DNA of 64,000 nt from Anniella stebbinsi (Eukaryota > Chordata > Lepidosauria > Squamata > Anniellidae). The notes beneath the pieces were generated by a model that saw only the letters and a list, made by a program, of their open reading frames with translations, was not told where the DNA came from and searched no databases. Shown piece by piece: positions 22,801 through 34,502 of the stretch. Position 1 is the stretch's first letter. Every line of letters starts with the position of its first letter. Made by a program: the position numbers and the translations under genes. The stretch covers positions 202,224,017 to 202,288,016 of the forward strand of contig JARDYH010000004.1 in assembly GCA_029215795.1 (NCBI GenBank), given 5' to 3'.

Positions 22801-23365
22801 CTTAGATCTTACTGAGGCTGTTGTGTAATTCATACTTGAAAGTCTTGTGGTGGCTGCTCTGTGGAGAATCAGCAGTCATCAGCTTGGATTGCTATGTCTG
22901 TGGTGAAAAAGCCACTGCTCATTTGCATGTGCTAAGTTATTGGGCAGGACAGTCCTATCTTTAGATTTAGAGTATGCCAATGTCACAGCCTCCAACTTAC
23001 ACCAAGTCAGTGGTTCTCAAACTTTTTACCCCAAGGGCCTGCTTGAGAGAACTGAAAATGACTGAGCCCAAAGAAGAAGATGAAGTTTGGCATTATCAGC
23101 TGGCAATTGCTGATATCATTTTATTTTGATATCTAATCCCTCTTTGAAAATTGCTAAATTCTTTGCCATGGTTATTTCTTTGGATCAGGGAGTTCCAGTA
23201 TTCAGCTTTTCCTGTCGAGTACAGACATTGACTCTGGAGGTATCATTACTCAGCCTCCTATTTTGGGGAGAATTTGCAGATCCAGAGACTCTAAATCTGG
23301 ATTTCCAAAATGATGTCCATGGACACTTCTCTTGACTCCCACCAGAGTCCCAACCCCTCCTGGGT

Positions 23366-23394
23366 TGTTGTTGTTGTTATTGTTGTTGTTATTT
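23366..23394. repeat. (TTG)n microsatellite
   Basis: Slightly interrupted TTG run in otherwise unassigned sequence (22801-23480). Confidence 0.85.
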
Positions 23395-23489
23395 CTAAAG
23401 ATTAGTTCATTTATTTCCACTGAGAGATTGCCCTGCTGCAAAGCAAAGTGCTACCCTTTATTTGGGATCTAAAGAGTGTTTTTGTATTT

Positions 23490-23740
23490 TGGAACTCCCT
23501 CCCTCATTTTTGCCTTGTACTTAGGTTCTTGGGCTAATTACTTTTGTAGAAGTCTCACCAGTCTGCCATCTGAAAAATGAGTGTTTTGTGACTGGCCATG
23601 CACACCATGGCAGCCATTTTATAAAAGAGCAAGCTTCTTCATGGCAGGCACTTTATGAGAGTACCCATGCCACTATTTTTTTCAAAGGTGTCCACTGACC
23701 CAAAAAGGTTAGGATCCCCTGATTTGGTAGAGAACAGTTT
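23490..23740. repeat. Interspersed repeat, family I copy 1
   Basis: Shares ordered motifs with 61545-61790: GCCTTGTACTT, CTCACCAG, TCTGCCATCTGAAAA, GCAGCCATTTTATAAA and TATGAGAGTACCCATG. Its class is unknown; it could be a decayed hAT-type element. Confidence 0.5.
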
Positions 23741-23775
23741 ATTTTTTTCCTCCCTGCCCCCACATGCCTTTCTAA

Positions 23776-23955
23776 GGCCAGATCTACACCAAGCAAGATA
23801 TAACAGTATGAAAGTGGCATAAAAGTGGTATATAAAAGGCAGAAGCCACACAAAGCAGCAAATAGCGGCATATGGTATGTATCAATGGGCCCCAACAGTT
23901 GTCTGTGCACTTCAATACCGCTATGAAGCAGTAGTGTGGCTCCTGCCTTTTATTT
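23776..23955. mobile_element. Palindromic MITE, family B copy 2, right end lost
   Basis: Starts GGCCAGATCTACACCAAGC. The internal TGGGCCCCAACAGTTGTC and CTCCTGCCTTTTAT blocks match copy 1, but the right terminal repeat is missing. Confidence 0.75.
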
Positions 23956-24046
23956 CACATTTAACTTGTGTTCTATCCCCAACTGCCAGTTCCTTAATCC
24001 ATCCCTCATGCTGCTTTTACATTTACTTCCTCTTTAACAGCTTCCT

Positions 24047-24070
24047 ATTATTATTATTATTATTATTATC
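24047..24070. repeat. (ATT)n microsatellite
   Basis: About eight ATT units. Confidence 0.9.
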
Positions 24071-24288
24071 CTTGCTCTCTAAACATTGTGCATGGTGCAG
24101 CCATGATACAGAACGGTAAAGCAAAGAGGCATTGGGTAGTCTGCAGCATCAAGATCCATAGTTTGGCTGAGACTCATTGGTAGGTCCCAACCAACAATTT
24201 GAAGAACACTGTCCTAAATCCTCCAGGGCTCATGTCAGCAAGGTGGAATTGAGAGAGAGCAACTTTCCCCTCCCTTCCTTCCTGATCT

Positions 24289-24290
<2 letters not shown>

Positions 24291-24327
<37 letters not shown>
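24291..24327. repeat. (GT)n microsatellite
   Basis: About 18 GT units; nothing else is recognised between 24071 and 24999. Confidence 0.95.
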
Positions 24328-24999
24328 TTTGACCTATTTCCTTCCCATTGGAAGCAGTGGGGGATTATTTACCCCAACTCCAGGGCAAACAGGCAAATAA
24401 GTGGGCAAATTTGAATATGCCATTACTTATAATTGAGCCTGAGCTTCAAACAAACAAATAAGCAAACAAACAAAAATGGTCGAGATGGTAAAGTATTAAC
24501 TGAAAAAAGAAAAAGAACTAATTTTGCAATAAAGGAGAAGAACCATGATTTGGAAATCATGACATTAACCTAAGCAGATGAGTAAAATGACTTCATTGTG
24601 GAAAATTACAAAACCAGAGAAGTTTGGAGTTGCCACTCTTGATCCTTAAAGTATATTGTTCCAACAACGTTCATGAAGCTGCCTCGCAAAAAAGAATTAT
24701 AGCTCAGAATTCAGTGTTTATATTCCAAAAGGTCATAAATTCTTGCTTGCATAGACTAGACATCCTGAATTCTTAACTCTGCCTTGGTATTTTTCTTGTT
24801 CTTTCTTTGCTCCCATCTTCCTTGGCTCCTGGTTGTTGTTGTTGTATGTCCTCAGTCAGATGTGCACCTTGACAAACCAATTTTGCATGTACATGGAATG
24901 TATGACCAAAAGACGACCTTCATCATAGATGTGATGTGCACAAAGCAAATTTATGCACTAATCCTCTTATTCGAAGGGGGAGTAGCTTTTTCTAAGTCA

Positions 25000-25359
25000 G
25001 GGCTGCCTCTACAAGAGGCATTTAAAGCTCTTTCAAGGCGCATTAAAAAATTTACCTCTACAAGAACGGAGCGCAAATCGGGCGTAGAGGCGCGTTTTCT
25101 CTCCGATTATGCGCATCATCGAATGCGCGTTAAATAGCGAGTTTTATTTTGCTCCGGCCGTTAAAGTGCATTTTAACTATGTGAACAAGCGATTCTCCGC
25201 ATTAACTACTTGTAAAGCGGATTTGAAACAACCGGAAAGGTCACCTGTTGAGTGGTCAATTACCTCCTTCATACAAGCATTTACGATAAAGTGCTTCAGC
25301 GATTATGCGCATAATCGGCTAACCAGGCATCAAACGGAATCCATCTAGAGGGGGGTCCC
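25000..25359. mobile_element. DNA-transposon-like element, family E copy 2 (about 360 bp)
   Basis: Left end GGGCTGCCTCTACAAGAGGC and right end CATCTAGAGGGGGGTCCC; TACCTCTACAAGA recurs inside. It matches the outer parts of the 1,035-bp element at 19926 in opposite orientation. It is unusually rich in GCGC and CGCAT motifs for this AT-rich region. No protein coding. Confidence 0.6.
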
Positions 25360-26297
25360 AATTTGGGGAAATTAGCTCTCCTGAGATTCAAAACAAAACA
25401 CGATTTATTTTTACAAAGATTATTCTAAAACACAGATTCATGCAAAGATTACAGCAAAGAGTATTGGCTTGTTAGCATACCCACAGCCAAAGCACATGAG
25501 GCAGTATATCTGTTCCTACCAGATCTAACTAGAGGACAGAAAAGATGCAGACTGGGGGAAATAGTATTTGCCAGATAGGAAGATGAGGTAGCACTGGGGA
25601 AATGACAGAGAGAGGGACTGGAGATGTTCATGCCATGGGAAAGCATAGATGCTGGTGAAATGGGCCCCTGTAATGAGCAAGGGATGGTTATAGTTACTTG
25701 GCTCAGAGGAATGGGAACCTAGGGAGCTTCATTTCCAGATTGGGTGGCCAAAAATTGTAAAAAATATCACTGGCACAGATCACATTTGGTTGGAGGGCCA
25801 GCATCAAGGGTAGTCATGGTTGGGCACCTGCTGAAGGTCCACACTCCAGCAGAAGCCCACTGGCAACAGCCTCCTGGAATTGCTCCTCGTCTTCACCATT
25901 GCAACCTGCTTGTTCACCGGCCTCTCCGTCTGGCCCAGACAGCAGTGTGGTGAGAAGGAGGAGCATCAGATGGCACTACCTACTTACACAGTAATTCTCT
26001 GCCTGTCAAGCAAGCATGTGGTAACAAAGATGAGAAAGAGGAGCAATAGCAGTTATGTATAGTGACAATGGTGATGAGTAGGTAGACTCACCGACGGAGG
26101 GAGGAGGCTGATTGAGTGAAGGCTGAGAGCCCTCAAGACTGTGGAGACAACACTGCTTAGTTGCCTCAGTTTTAGTTCTAATTTACAAAATCTGGGGCAT
26201 TTCCCTCAAGCTTCTTGTTCATTCTTGAGTACCAAGCTTACAGCAGTGAGAGTAGCTGGCAGGGTTCTCTGGAGCAGCCTTTCACCCTCTATTTCCC
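25360..26297. other. No recognisable feature
   Basis: Intergenic; no exon or known repeat recognised. Confidence 0.5.
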
Positions 26298-26808
26298 ATA
26301 GGCGTGCGCAGCACGTTACATTAGGGTGTGCACCCCGGATATGTATTTTTAAAGGTGAACATTTATTGAATACTCAATCATAAAGGACATTATTTTTATT
26401 CATTCATTTATTAAACACCATAGACACTGATGCCCTAATTTGCGTTCAGCTTGCCTGACAATGGGAGGGCTGTTGCAGGGAAAGGAGGGGAATGAGGAGA
26501 TGCTCCTCAAGCCCTAGCCTTGGTGGGGCTTTGTGGTAACAATGTCTGGAGGAGGGGCTTACGAAGCAATATTAGCCTTCAGGGGCCCTCCACCTGGCCT
26601 CTTTGAAGGGCCGCTCCTGGCAGAGAGGCTCCCAGCAAGTTGACTCCTTTTTTCTCCTGCTTCCAGGAGGGCAGCCAGAAAACCATTCCTGCTGTGTCTG
26701 GACCCCCCTCTGGATCCCTACTCAATGCCCCCCTAAATTCAAAGCTTACTGCTTGAGACATTAGGATGTGCCTGGGCACACCTGGCACACCCCTTGTGCA
26801 GACCTATA
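26298..26808. mobile_element. DNA-transposon-like element, family K (about 510 bp)
   Basis: The left end ATAGGCGTGCGCAGCACGTT and right end CACCCCTTGTGCAGACCTAT form an imperfect terminal inverted repeat, with paired GGGTGTGCACC/GGGCACACC motifs inside. Non-coding; class not determined. Confidence 0.5.
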
Positions 26809-26846
26809 ATATTTCCCTTGTCATGCCCTTCCTTTTGCTGCCACCA

Positions 26847-26923
26847 TGTTCACACAACATGCTCAGCCATAATGTTTAGTTCAAAATGCTTAACCATTGT
26901 GGCTTAGCATAACATCTGAACAG
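26847..26923. mobile_element. Short palindromic MITE, family C relative
   Basis: A 77-bp fold-back starting GTTCACACAACATGCTCAGC and ending CATAACATCTGAACAGGG. It shares CATAATGTTTAGTTCAAAAT with the 16.3-17.0 kb element. Confidence 0.6.
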
Positions 26924-27310
26924 GGGTGGTGACTGAAAGGATCATTTGGATAAAATGACCAACAGGTGCATCTCCGTCCTGTGTGCAGTGATAATACAAA
27001 CATGTGTACAAAATAAACATGTAGTCAGTCATGATGGAGAAATTTCCTTTTGGTCACCAGACTTGTTATTATCTTCACCCACTCCAAATATATACTTCCC
27101 CGTGATATTCATCTCCATGAAAGAGGCTGCAGCAGAAGACCTGTACCTATAGGAATAGAAGACATCCAACTACTCTTTCGCTTTGACAGCATATATCTGT
27201 GTGCATAGCAAATCCTGCAGTTTGATCCCCAGTTGCGGTGACAAGAAAATTATTTATGCTGCTATCTGAGCAGGAGGAAGAAGATTCTGTTTCAAATTAG
27301 GTCAGCTTCA

Positions 27311-27461
27311 GGCCAGATCTATACCTTGCATGAAATAATTATGAATGTGGAATAAAAAGCAGGATATAATACTATGAAAGTGGTATATGGAGTGTGGATT
27401 GTGCCCCAACAGTTATCAGTGCATTTTGAGGCCACTCTAAAGAAGTAGTGTAGATCTAGCC
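27311..27461. mobile_element. Palindromic MITE, family B copy 3 (151 bp)
   Basis: Ends GGCCAGATCTATACC and GTGTAGATCTAGCC, with TCA directly outside each end (27308-27310, 27462-27464). It is internally deleted relative to copy 1. Confidence 0.8.
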
Positions 27462-28121
27462 TCAGTTACACTGAAAAGCACTGGGGTAGTTTTAGGTCTG
27501 CCTAAAAAGACATGGAATGGTATCCCACTGCATCCCAACCCACTTTGAGGCCTGTCCTAGGATGCACCTGGATGGAATTAACTTGCCAAGTTCAGATCGA
27601 CAGATGCAAAGTGCTCTTTGTAGGTGCATAGCCATGATAGTAAGGTGATACTAGTAGTCTTTGAAGCTATAATATGGCTAATTCCTTGCACAGAAACACA
27701 AGCTTCTTGCATGAGAGCATGTCCTTACCAATAGCTTTGGGCTCTAATGCTAATGAGTTTGTGTTGTAAGGAGGCAGAAATAGAAATAAGCCATTCCCTT
27801 GATTCATGCTGACAGGGAGCAAGAACAGTTCTGGAAAGGCTCAATGAGATAGAAGTAAACAAAGGAAAGAAGAAAAAGGAGTCAGGTAAATTACAGCAAA
27901 CACAGATGAAATTGGGGCACATTCTTTGATGTAAAACTGACAGATTTCATGGAGGTATGACAGGGGGCCAGTGGTTTCTTGTTTTGGAACATAAGAGCAT
28001 GAAGGGTTAAGTGGATCCAAGGGATGGACCCCACATTCTTCTCTTTGGAGTCTTGCATTTCTGTTTCCCATCTGCTGCCAGACCCATTTCTTGTAAACAG
28101 TGTAATCAGTCTACAGTATAC

Positions 28122-28340
28122 AACAAAAACAACCAAAGAGTCCTGTGGTACCTTAAAGACTAACACATTTATTCTGGCATAATGTTTATGAATGCCGTCC
28201 ATTTCATCAGATGCATTCATGTGATTAAGAGGTCAGGGTCCACAAAAACTTATGCCAGAATAAATCTGTTCATCTTTACAGTGCTGCAAGACTCTTTGGT
28301 TGTTTTTGCTGCAATGGACTAATGCAGTTACCCCTCTGGA
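28122..28340. repeat. Fold-back interspersed repeat, family M
   Basis: ACAACCAAAGAGTCCTG pairs with the complementary AAGACTCTTTGGTTGT at 28290. The paired TTATTCTGGCATAA and TTATGCCAGAATAA arms lie inside, and CTTAAAGACTAACACATTTA is also present. An ancient-looking, widely spread type; class unknown to me. Confidence 0.55.
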
Positions 28341-28388
28341 AACAATAAACTAGGGACAGTATTATTACCATCAGGGCTATAGAGTAGC

Positions 28389-28968
28389 AGGGACCAGAAG
28401 GTTCGAACATATAAGACCGATTCTGGCCCGCTTACATTGGCTGCCTGTATGTTTCCAAGCCCAATTCAAGGTGCTGGTTTTAACCTATAAAACCTTACAT
28501 GGTTTGGGACCACAATACCTGATGGAACGCCTCTCCTGACATGAACCTACCCATACACTATGCTCAACATCAAAGGTCCTCCTCTGGGTGCCTACTCCGA
28601 GGGAAGCTCGGAGGACGGCAACAAGGGAGAGGGCCTTCTCTGTGGTAGCCCCTCAATTATGGAATGATCTCCCCGATGAGGCCTGCCTGGCACCAACACT
28701 GTTATCTTTTCAGCGCCAGGTCAAAACTTTTCTCCCAGGCATTTTAACAGGTCAAGTTGAGGTTGTGATTGACATTGTGGCCAGGCTTAACAGTTAAAAT
28801 GTTTTAAAATGTTTTGAATGTCAGCTGTTTTATGTTTATGGTTTTAAATTTTGTATATTGACTTTTTAGTGTTCAATCTTTTAATTTTTGCAAACTGCCC
28901 AGAGAGCTTCAGCTATGGGGCGGTATATAAATGTAAATTAATAATAATAATAAGAATAATAATAATAC
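28389..28968 (+). mobile_element. L2-clade LINE 3' end
   Basis: Begins GGGACCAGAAGGTTCGAACA and runs through the C-terminal coding end (PTPREARRTATRERAFSVVA, LWNDLPDEACLAPTLLSF). It ends with the conserved tail CCCAGAGAGCTTCAGCTATG, GGGCGGTATATAAATG and an (AAT)n run. Same subfamily as 49513 and 53155; 5'-truncated. Confidence 0.88.
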
Positions 28969-29249
28969 AGAAAGCCTTCTACGTGTGGATTTTATTTATG
29001 TATTTATTTAATGAAACCAATAGTCTCCCTCTTATTTTCAAAAAGGAAAAAAAAATCTCACAGCAGCTTACAACATTTATTTTTTAAAAAATGAAACCCA
29101 AGCTTTGTTTCTTAGCATTTTTAGGTACCAGGGATAGGAAAGACCACACGTGACTCATAAGCCTTCAAAACTAGAAGGGCATATCAATGTCTGACTTGTT
29201 ATTAGGATGGTTCATTGTATCAGATCATTTTATTATGCACAGTGTGGAG

Positions 29250-29345
29250 AAAGTGGATAGGAAGACATCCCATGAACCCAGAGTCATCCCATGAACCTGA
29301 TTGGTGGGAGATTTAGGACAGATGGCCTGCCAGGAGAGATTCGCC
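29250..29345 (+). mobile_element. CR1 LINE fragment
   Basis: CATCCCATGAACCTGATTGG and TGGGAGATTTAGGACAGATG match, in forward orientation, the CR1 copy read in reverse at 57390-57430. Confidence 0.5.
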
Positions 29346-29385
29346 AACTCTATGCCTTTGACAACAGCGTCAGCTAAGGACAGTG

Positions 29386-30340
29386 TATCTCCTCTGAATG
29401 AATGCCTGGAGGCGGTAATGGGCTGGATGAGGAAAAACAAACTGAAGCTGAATCCAGACAAGACTGAGGTGCTGACTGTTAAAGGCCCCAACCTGGGTTT
29501 GGAGTTGTGTCAACCAGTTCTGGATGGGGTGACATTCCCCCTGAAAGGCTATGTTTGCAGCTTGGGGGTGCTCCTGGATCTGTCGCTCCAAATGACAGCT
29601 CAGATAGATGCTACAGCCAGGAGGCCCTACTATCAGCTTCAGTTGATATGCCAGCTGCGCCCCTTCCTAGAGTTGGAAGACCTAAAGACAGTAGTGCACG
29701 TGCTGGTAACATCGAGGCTCAACTTCTGCAATGTGCTGTACAGAGGGCTACCTTTGTGCCTAGTCCAGAAACTTCAACTAGTTCAAAATATGGCAGCCAG
29801 GTTGGTCACTGGTACACCTAGGGTTGACGATATCCCACCAGCTTTAAAATCACTTTACTGGCTGCCAATTACTTTCCGGGTGCAATACAAAGTGTTGGTC
29901 ATCACTTTTAAAGCCCTACATGGTCTGGGTCCAGGTTACCTGCAGGATCGCCTTCTGCCATACAATCCGCCATGCACACTCAGGTCCTCTGGGAAGAATT
30001 TGTTACAGTCAGCCAAAATTAGGCTGACAACTGTTACCCAGAGGACCTTCTCTTCTGCTGCTCCCAGACTGTGGAATGGCCTGCCGGAGGAGATTCGTCA
30101 ACTTAATAGTCTCTTTGACTTTAAGAAAGCTATAAAAACCGATCTCTTCTAGCAGGCCTACCCAGATTAATTTTAAGAGTTTTATTGGTATTTTAATTGA
30201 TATTTTAATAATGTATTAGTTTTATGTGCTTTTAATTAGTTTTACGTATTTTATATTTGATGTTGTTCCCTGCCTTGATCCAGAGGGAGAGGCGGGTAAG
30301 AAATAAATATATTATTATTATTATAATTATTATTATTGTC
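29386..30340 (+). mobile_element. L2-clade LINE, second subfamily, 5'-truncated, frame largely open
   Basis: One open frame to about 30152 encodes NECLEAVMGWMRKNKLKLNP, CSLGVLLDLSLQMTAQID, VLVTSRLNFCNVLYRGLPLC, LVQNMAARLVTGTPRVDD and LWNGLPEEIRQLNSLFDFKK. These are the reverse transcriptase thumb and the L2 C-terminal domain. The RT core (motifs A-C) is missing. The tail CCTTGATCCAGAGGGAGAGG leads to (ATT)n. Its conserved frame implies a fairly recent insertion. Confidence 0.88.
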
Positions 30341-30531
30341 TTCCGGAATTTAAGAAAGCTATAAAGGCTGATCTCTTCCGGCAGGCCTACCCAATTGAAT
30401 TTTAGATGCCTTTTAATAATGGGTTTGTTTTATATGTTTTTAACAATTCATTAGTTTTATACGTTTTAAATCAGTTTTATTTATTTTATGCTGTTTTGTA
30501 TTTAATGTTGCTCCCCGCCTTGATCCAGAGG
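30341..30531 (+). mobile_element. L2-clade LINE 3' stub, second subfamily
   Basis: AATTTAAGAAAGCTATAAAG through CCCCGCCTTGATCCAGAGG repeats the last ~190 bp of the preceding element and joins directly to its (ATT)n tail. Confidence 0.8.
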
Positions 30532-31797
30532 CCACTTCGATCAGCAGCCTTCAACACAGTGAACATGAATTGTTGATTAGAAGGTTGAGGACCCAAGTGG
30601 GACTGGTTCCAGTCCTACCTGGATGGAAGGGCTCAGTTGGTTACCATAGGCACTTGTTCATCTGCCCCCACAGCCCTCCCCTGTGGAGTTCCACAGGGTA
30701 CTATCCTCTCACCTTTCATGTTCAATGTGTATGTGAGGCCGCTGGCACAGTTAATTAAAGCCCACGGGCTGAGGTACCATATGTATGCTGATGATACCCT
30801 GCTTTACATCTTAGTGGGCTCAGACCTCTGTGAGGCAGTTGCTATCCTGTCTCGGTGCCTGGCTGAGATTTGTAATTGGATGTCCAGAAGCAAGTTGAAG
30901 TTTAATCCCGAGAAGACTGAGTTGATGGTTGTTGGTCGAGGTCAGTGGCTGGCAGGTTCAATGCAGGAGCTTGCAGATGTTTCTTTTTCAGGAATCAGAC
31001 CGAGGATTGTGACCAAGGTGTGAGACCTGGGTGTCATTCTTGACCAGTCCCTAACTATGTCATTACAGATGGGGGCTGTTGTCTGGAGCTGTTTTCACCA
31101 ATTACATATGCTCCGCCAAGTTCACCCCTTTTTGTCAGAGGCCGATTTTACCATCGCAGTTCATGCCCTGGTCACCTCCAGGCTTGACTATTGCAACTTA
31201 ATGTATACAGGACTTCCCTTGAAGCAAATCCAGTGCCTACAGGCTGTACAAAATGTGGCAGCCAGGTTGGTCAAGGGGCTTCCAAAGTGGTCCTCTATCA
31301 CTTCAGTGCTTCAAGAGCTCTACTGGCTGCCAGTGGCTACTAGGGTGTGCTACAAGGTTTTATTGACTGTGTATAAAGCCCTGCACTGCTTGGTCCCTGG
31401 TTACTTGAGTGCTCGCTTTGCTCCTGTGTCCCACCATTGGCAGACCAGCTCTCAAGGGCAGGGTGACCTGATCATCCCCCGCTACAATTTGGAATGTGCA
31501 GGAGCCAGGGCTTTTTCAGTGGTTGGCACCCGATTATGGAACAATTTGCCACTGGAGATTAGACAGGCTCCCACCATCATTTGTTTTAAACACCTCTGTA
31601 AGGGGTTCTTATTTTCACAAGAGTTCGGGGGAGGTGTGGTTTAAAGTTGAATGCAGCTTGAGGGTTCTTAAAATAATAAAAAATGTATTATTGTAAAGCA
31701 CCACGATGCCAGAAATGGCGAGGTGGTGCTATAAAAATGTTTTAAAATAAAATAAAACAAATAAATAAAATTATTATTATTATTATTATTATTATTA
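30532..31797 (+). mobile_element. L2-clade LINE, third subfamily, with RT core
   Basis: Starts within motif A (AAFNTV), then LPCGVPQGTILSPFMFNVYV (motif B), MYADDTLLY (motif C with both aspartates), SKLKFNPEKTEL, a TGA near 31021, LGVILDQSLT, HALVTSRLDYCNLMYTGLPL and LWNNLPLEIRQAPTIICFKH. It differs clearly from the other L2 subfamilies. The 3' end is AAGCACCACGATGCCAGAAA and an (ATT)n tail at about 31769-31797. Confidence 0.85.
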
Positions 31798-32155
31798 AAG
31801 GAAGTACTCCTTCACATAGTGCATAGTTAAAATATGGAATTCAATACTACAAGATGTACCGATAGCCACTAATTTGGATGATTTTAAAAGGAGATTGGAC
31901 AAATTCATGGAGTAAAAGGCTATCAATAGCTACTAGTCCTAATGGCTATTTGTTACCTCCAGAATCAGAATGGTATGACTGGGAAACATCGGTAGAAGGT
32001 GCTGGGGAACATGGACAGGAGAGTGCTGTTGCACTCATATCCTGCTTGTGAGTTTCTCATGGATAGCTGGTTGTCTACTATGTGAACAGAATGCTGGACA
32101 AGACGGACCTTGGTCTGATCTAGCATGACTCTTCTTATGTTCTTAAATCCCATTA
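31797..32155 (+). mobile_element. CR1 LINE 3' end
   Basis: TGGAATTCAATACTACAAG, GATTTTAAAAGGAGATTGGA, AGAATGCTGGACAAGACGGA and the terminal TCTTCTTATGTTCTTA identify the CR1 3' end, inserted directly after the (ATT)n tail of the L2. Confidence 0.8.
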
Positions 32156-32244
32156 TAATAAGGCAGTCCCCAGAATCATCCTAGGAGTTGTTGTTTTTCA
32201 TAGTTTGGTGGTAAATTAATTAATTCCAATCTTTTCTGACCCAA

Positions 32245-32248
<4 letters not shown>

Positions 32249-32278
<30 letters not shown>
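32249..32278. repeat. (GT)n microsatellite
   Basis: Fifteen GT units. The surrounding 32156-33005 has no other recognised feature. Confidence 0.95.
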
Positions 32279-33005
32279 TGTGAATACCTCTTATCCATTG
32301 TAAGCTTTGAACCTCCTGAAATACTCCAAGACATGCTGAAATCTATTTTGCCCTTTCAGTGTACACAATACCCAGCATCACACCTGCCGACCTTAATTTC
32401 CCCACAGACTACACTGTTGATATATTCTAGTCAGTTGGATTGCAGGAAATCAATTTGCTACAAGCTGTAAGGAGTTCAAACCTGCCACCTTCAGGGATGT
32501 GTGGTCAATGCCATGACCCCTTAGCTATTTTGCCTCCCTCAAAGCTCACCGCAGGGAGTAGACATCTGTAAAAATGAAGGGAAATGTGGAACTGATTGTC
32601 CTGAAAATTTAAGACCCAAAATAGTTACAATAGAAATAGTTCTCCTAGCTCCATATTTCCTGTTGGAGAAAAGACTGACCTCTTCATTTCAGCTTTTAAT
32701 GCTGTCAAGTGATAATTAATTCTTCAAACTGCCTAGGGTGTAAATACTGCTGGTTCTTGGAGAACCTTGGTTTCGTTAAAAACATTTTCCTTTGCCATAA
32801 TTTTCACTGGTAAGTAATGTAAGTGATGTCCTCTTGGAATTGTACATTTTAGACACACAAAACCTTTGAGCTGAATGTATTTAATGAAAGCCATTTGTAT
32901 TCCAGTTTTCCAGGCTGAAACACTAGAAAATTGGATCATTCTGTAACCTGATCTTTACAACATTTCCTCCAAAAAGTCACAGTATTCATGAGCTTCCCAA
33001 GAAAG

Positions 33006-33130
33006 CCATAAGAAAGAGCCTAAAATGAGTCATGCTGGATTAGACCAAAAGCCTATCTAGTCCACCATCCTGTTTCTCAAGGTAACCAACAAGTTGCCTC
33101 TCAGAAGTCCACAAGATGGACATGATTGGA
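33006..33130 (-). mobile_element. CR1-like 3' end, decayed
   Basis: CATAAGAAAGAGCCTAAAAT, GTCATGCTGGATTAGACCAA and CTATCTAGTCCACCATCCTG are the reverse of the CR1 terminal motif. Confidence 0.6.
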
Positions 33131-33178
33131 AAAACACCTTTCTGCTTATGGTGCTAGCAAATGGTATACAGAGACATT

Positions 33179-33985
33179 TGTTATTTATTTTATTTATTTA
33201 TTACATTTATAGACTGCCCAATAGCCAGAGGTTCTTTGGGCGATTTACAGCTACGTTAAAAATATAAACTACAAAAGAAAAGGCAATGATAAAAAAAACC
33301 CTGCATATTATAAAACAAAGATGAAGCCAGTGCAAAAAACAAAGTTCGCACACACACACACACACGTATAATGCTGGCTGGGGGATGTTTGGAGTTGTTA
33401 GCCTTTGTTCTATCTAAACTTGTATAGGATTGTGTCTTAAAAGTTTTAAGATCACTGAAAAGACTATACCCTCTGAGGAGGGTATTTTACAGACCACTAA
33501 AAAGACCTTCTCTCTTGTAGCCACCCACTTGACCTCATATGGTGGAGACACCTGGAGGAGGCAATGATCTTAGGGTTTGGTAGGTAGATATGCGAGGAGA
33601 CGCTCCTTTAGGTAACCTGGCCCCAAGCCATTTTTAGGGCTTTGAATTGGGGCCAGAAGAAGATTGACAACTATGATATTATCACAAAGATTTCAGCCAA
33701 CAAATACAATAATATAAAGTAACATAATATAAAATCCTTTAACATACACATTTTAGAAATACTCTAAAAACAGCTTTAAAAAAGAGAGTTGTAAGAAGAT
33801 ACTGGGACCTGATAAAACAACCCACAAAAATGCTCCATCATCTGCCATCAAATGTCTGAGGAAAGTCTTAACCTGGCACAAAATATTATAATGTTGGCAC
33901 TAGGCAGAGCTCAGTGAGGAGAGCATTCCACAATCAGGGGGGCTACCACTGAGAAGGCCCTTCAAGTGTTCACATTCAAGAGAGA
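33179..33985 (-). mobile_element. L2-clade LINE 3' ends, old, possibly two stacked copies
   Basis: In reverse: a TTTATTTATTACATTTATAG tail, GACTGCCCAATAGCCAGAGG (the L2 terminal stem) and, near 33600-33650, a degraded coding end (GGTAACCTGGCCCCAAGCCA). 33670-33985 looks like a second, more decayed copy. A (CA)n tract lies at 33350-33366. Confidence 0.55.
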
Positions 33986-34502
33986 ATCTGTCATCTCTAC
34001 TACTTATCCTACTTTCTGGAAAGAGCAGTAAGCAGTACCTTGCTATTGCAGCTGTGTTTCGTGTTGTCTCTTGTGACAGCTGATTTTCCCTGAGAATTCA
34101 AGGGATAGCATGGGACAATTTGCCTAGTGAGGATCAATAAGAAGATGTGTGAACTGGCATTGTGTTTGTGCTAGAACTCTTGTCATCTTTTCTAGAGTGT
34201 GTTTAGGAAGATATGTAATCTGGAGAAATCTGTTAATTTAGGTTCCTCTTAGCTTCTCACTTTTCCAATGTTCGATTCTGTTCACCCTTTTGCTTAATAG
34301 ACACATTTTTTGCAAGCAATTTTCACAATATATTACATTTTAACATTATTTCCCCTAATATTCACAATGTTTGTATACATTTTGTGATTGGAGAACTCCA
34401 TTGCAAAATTTGGAGAAGTACAAATTTCAAATGACAACTGACTTTAGTTCGCACAGTGGTTCAAAAATGTGAAATTGGGTAAATTCACATAATTTACATC
34501 TA
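33986..34502. other. No recognisable feature
   Basis: AT-rich intergenic sequence; nothing assigned. Confidence 0.5.

Noticed and set aside
30532..31797. Reverse transcriptase with YADD as a possible endogenous retrovirus
   Set aside because: Motif context (GVPQGTILSP, LNPDKTE-type block, C-terminal LWNxLPxEIR domain), 3' microsatellite tail and absence of LTRs, gag or env identify non-LTR L2 elements.
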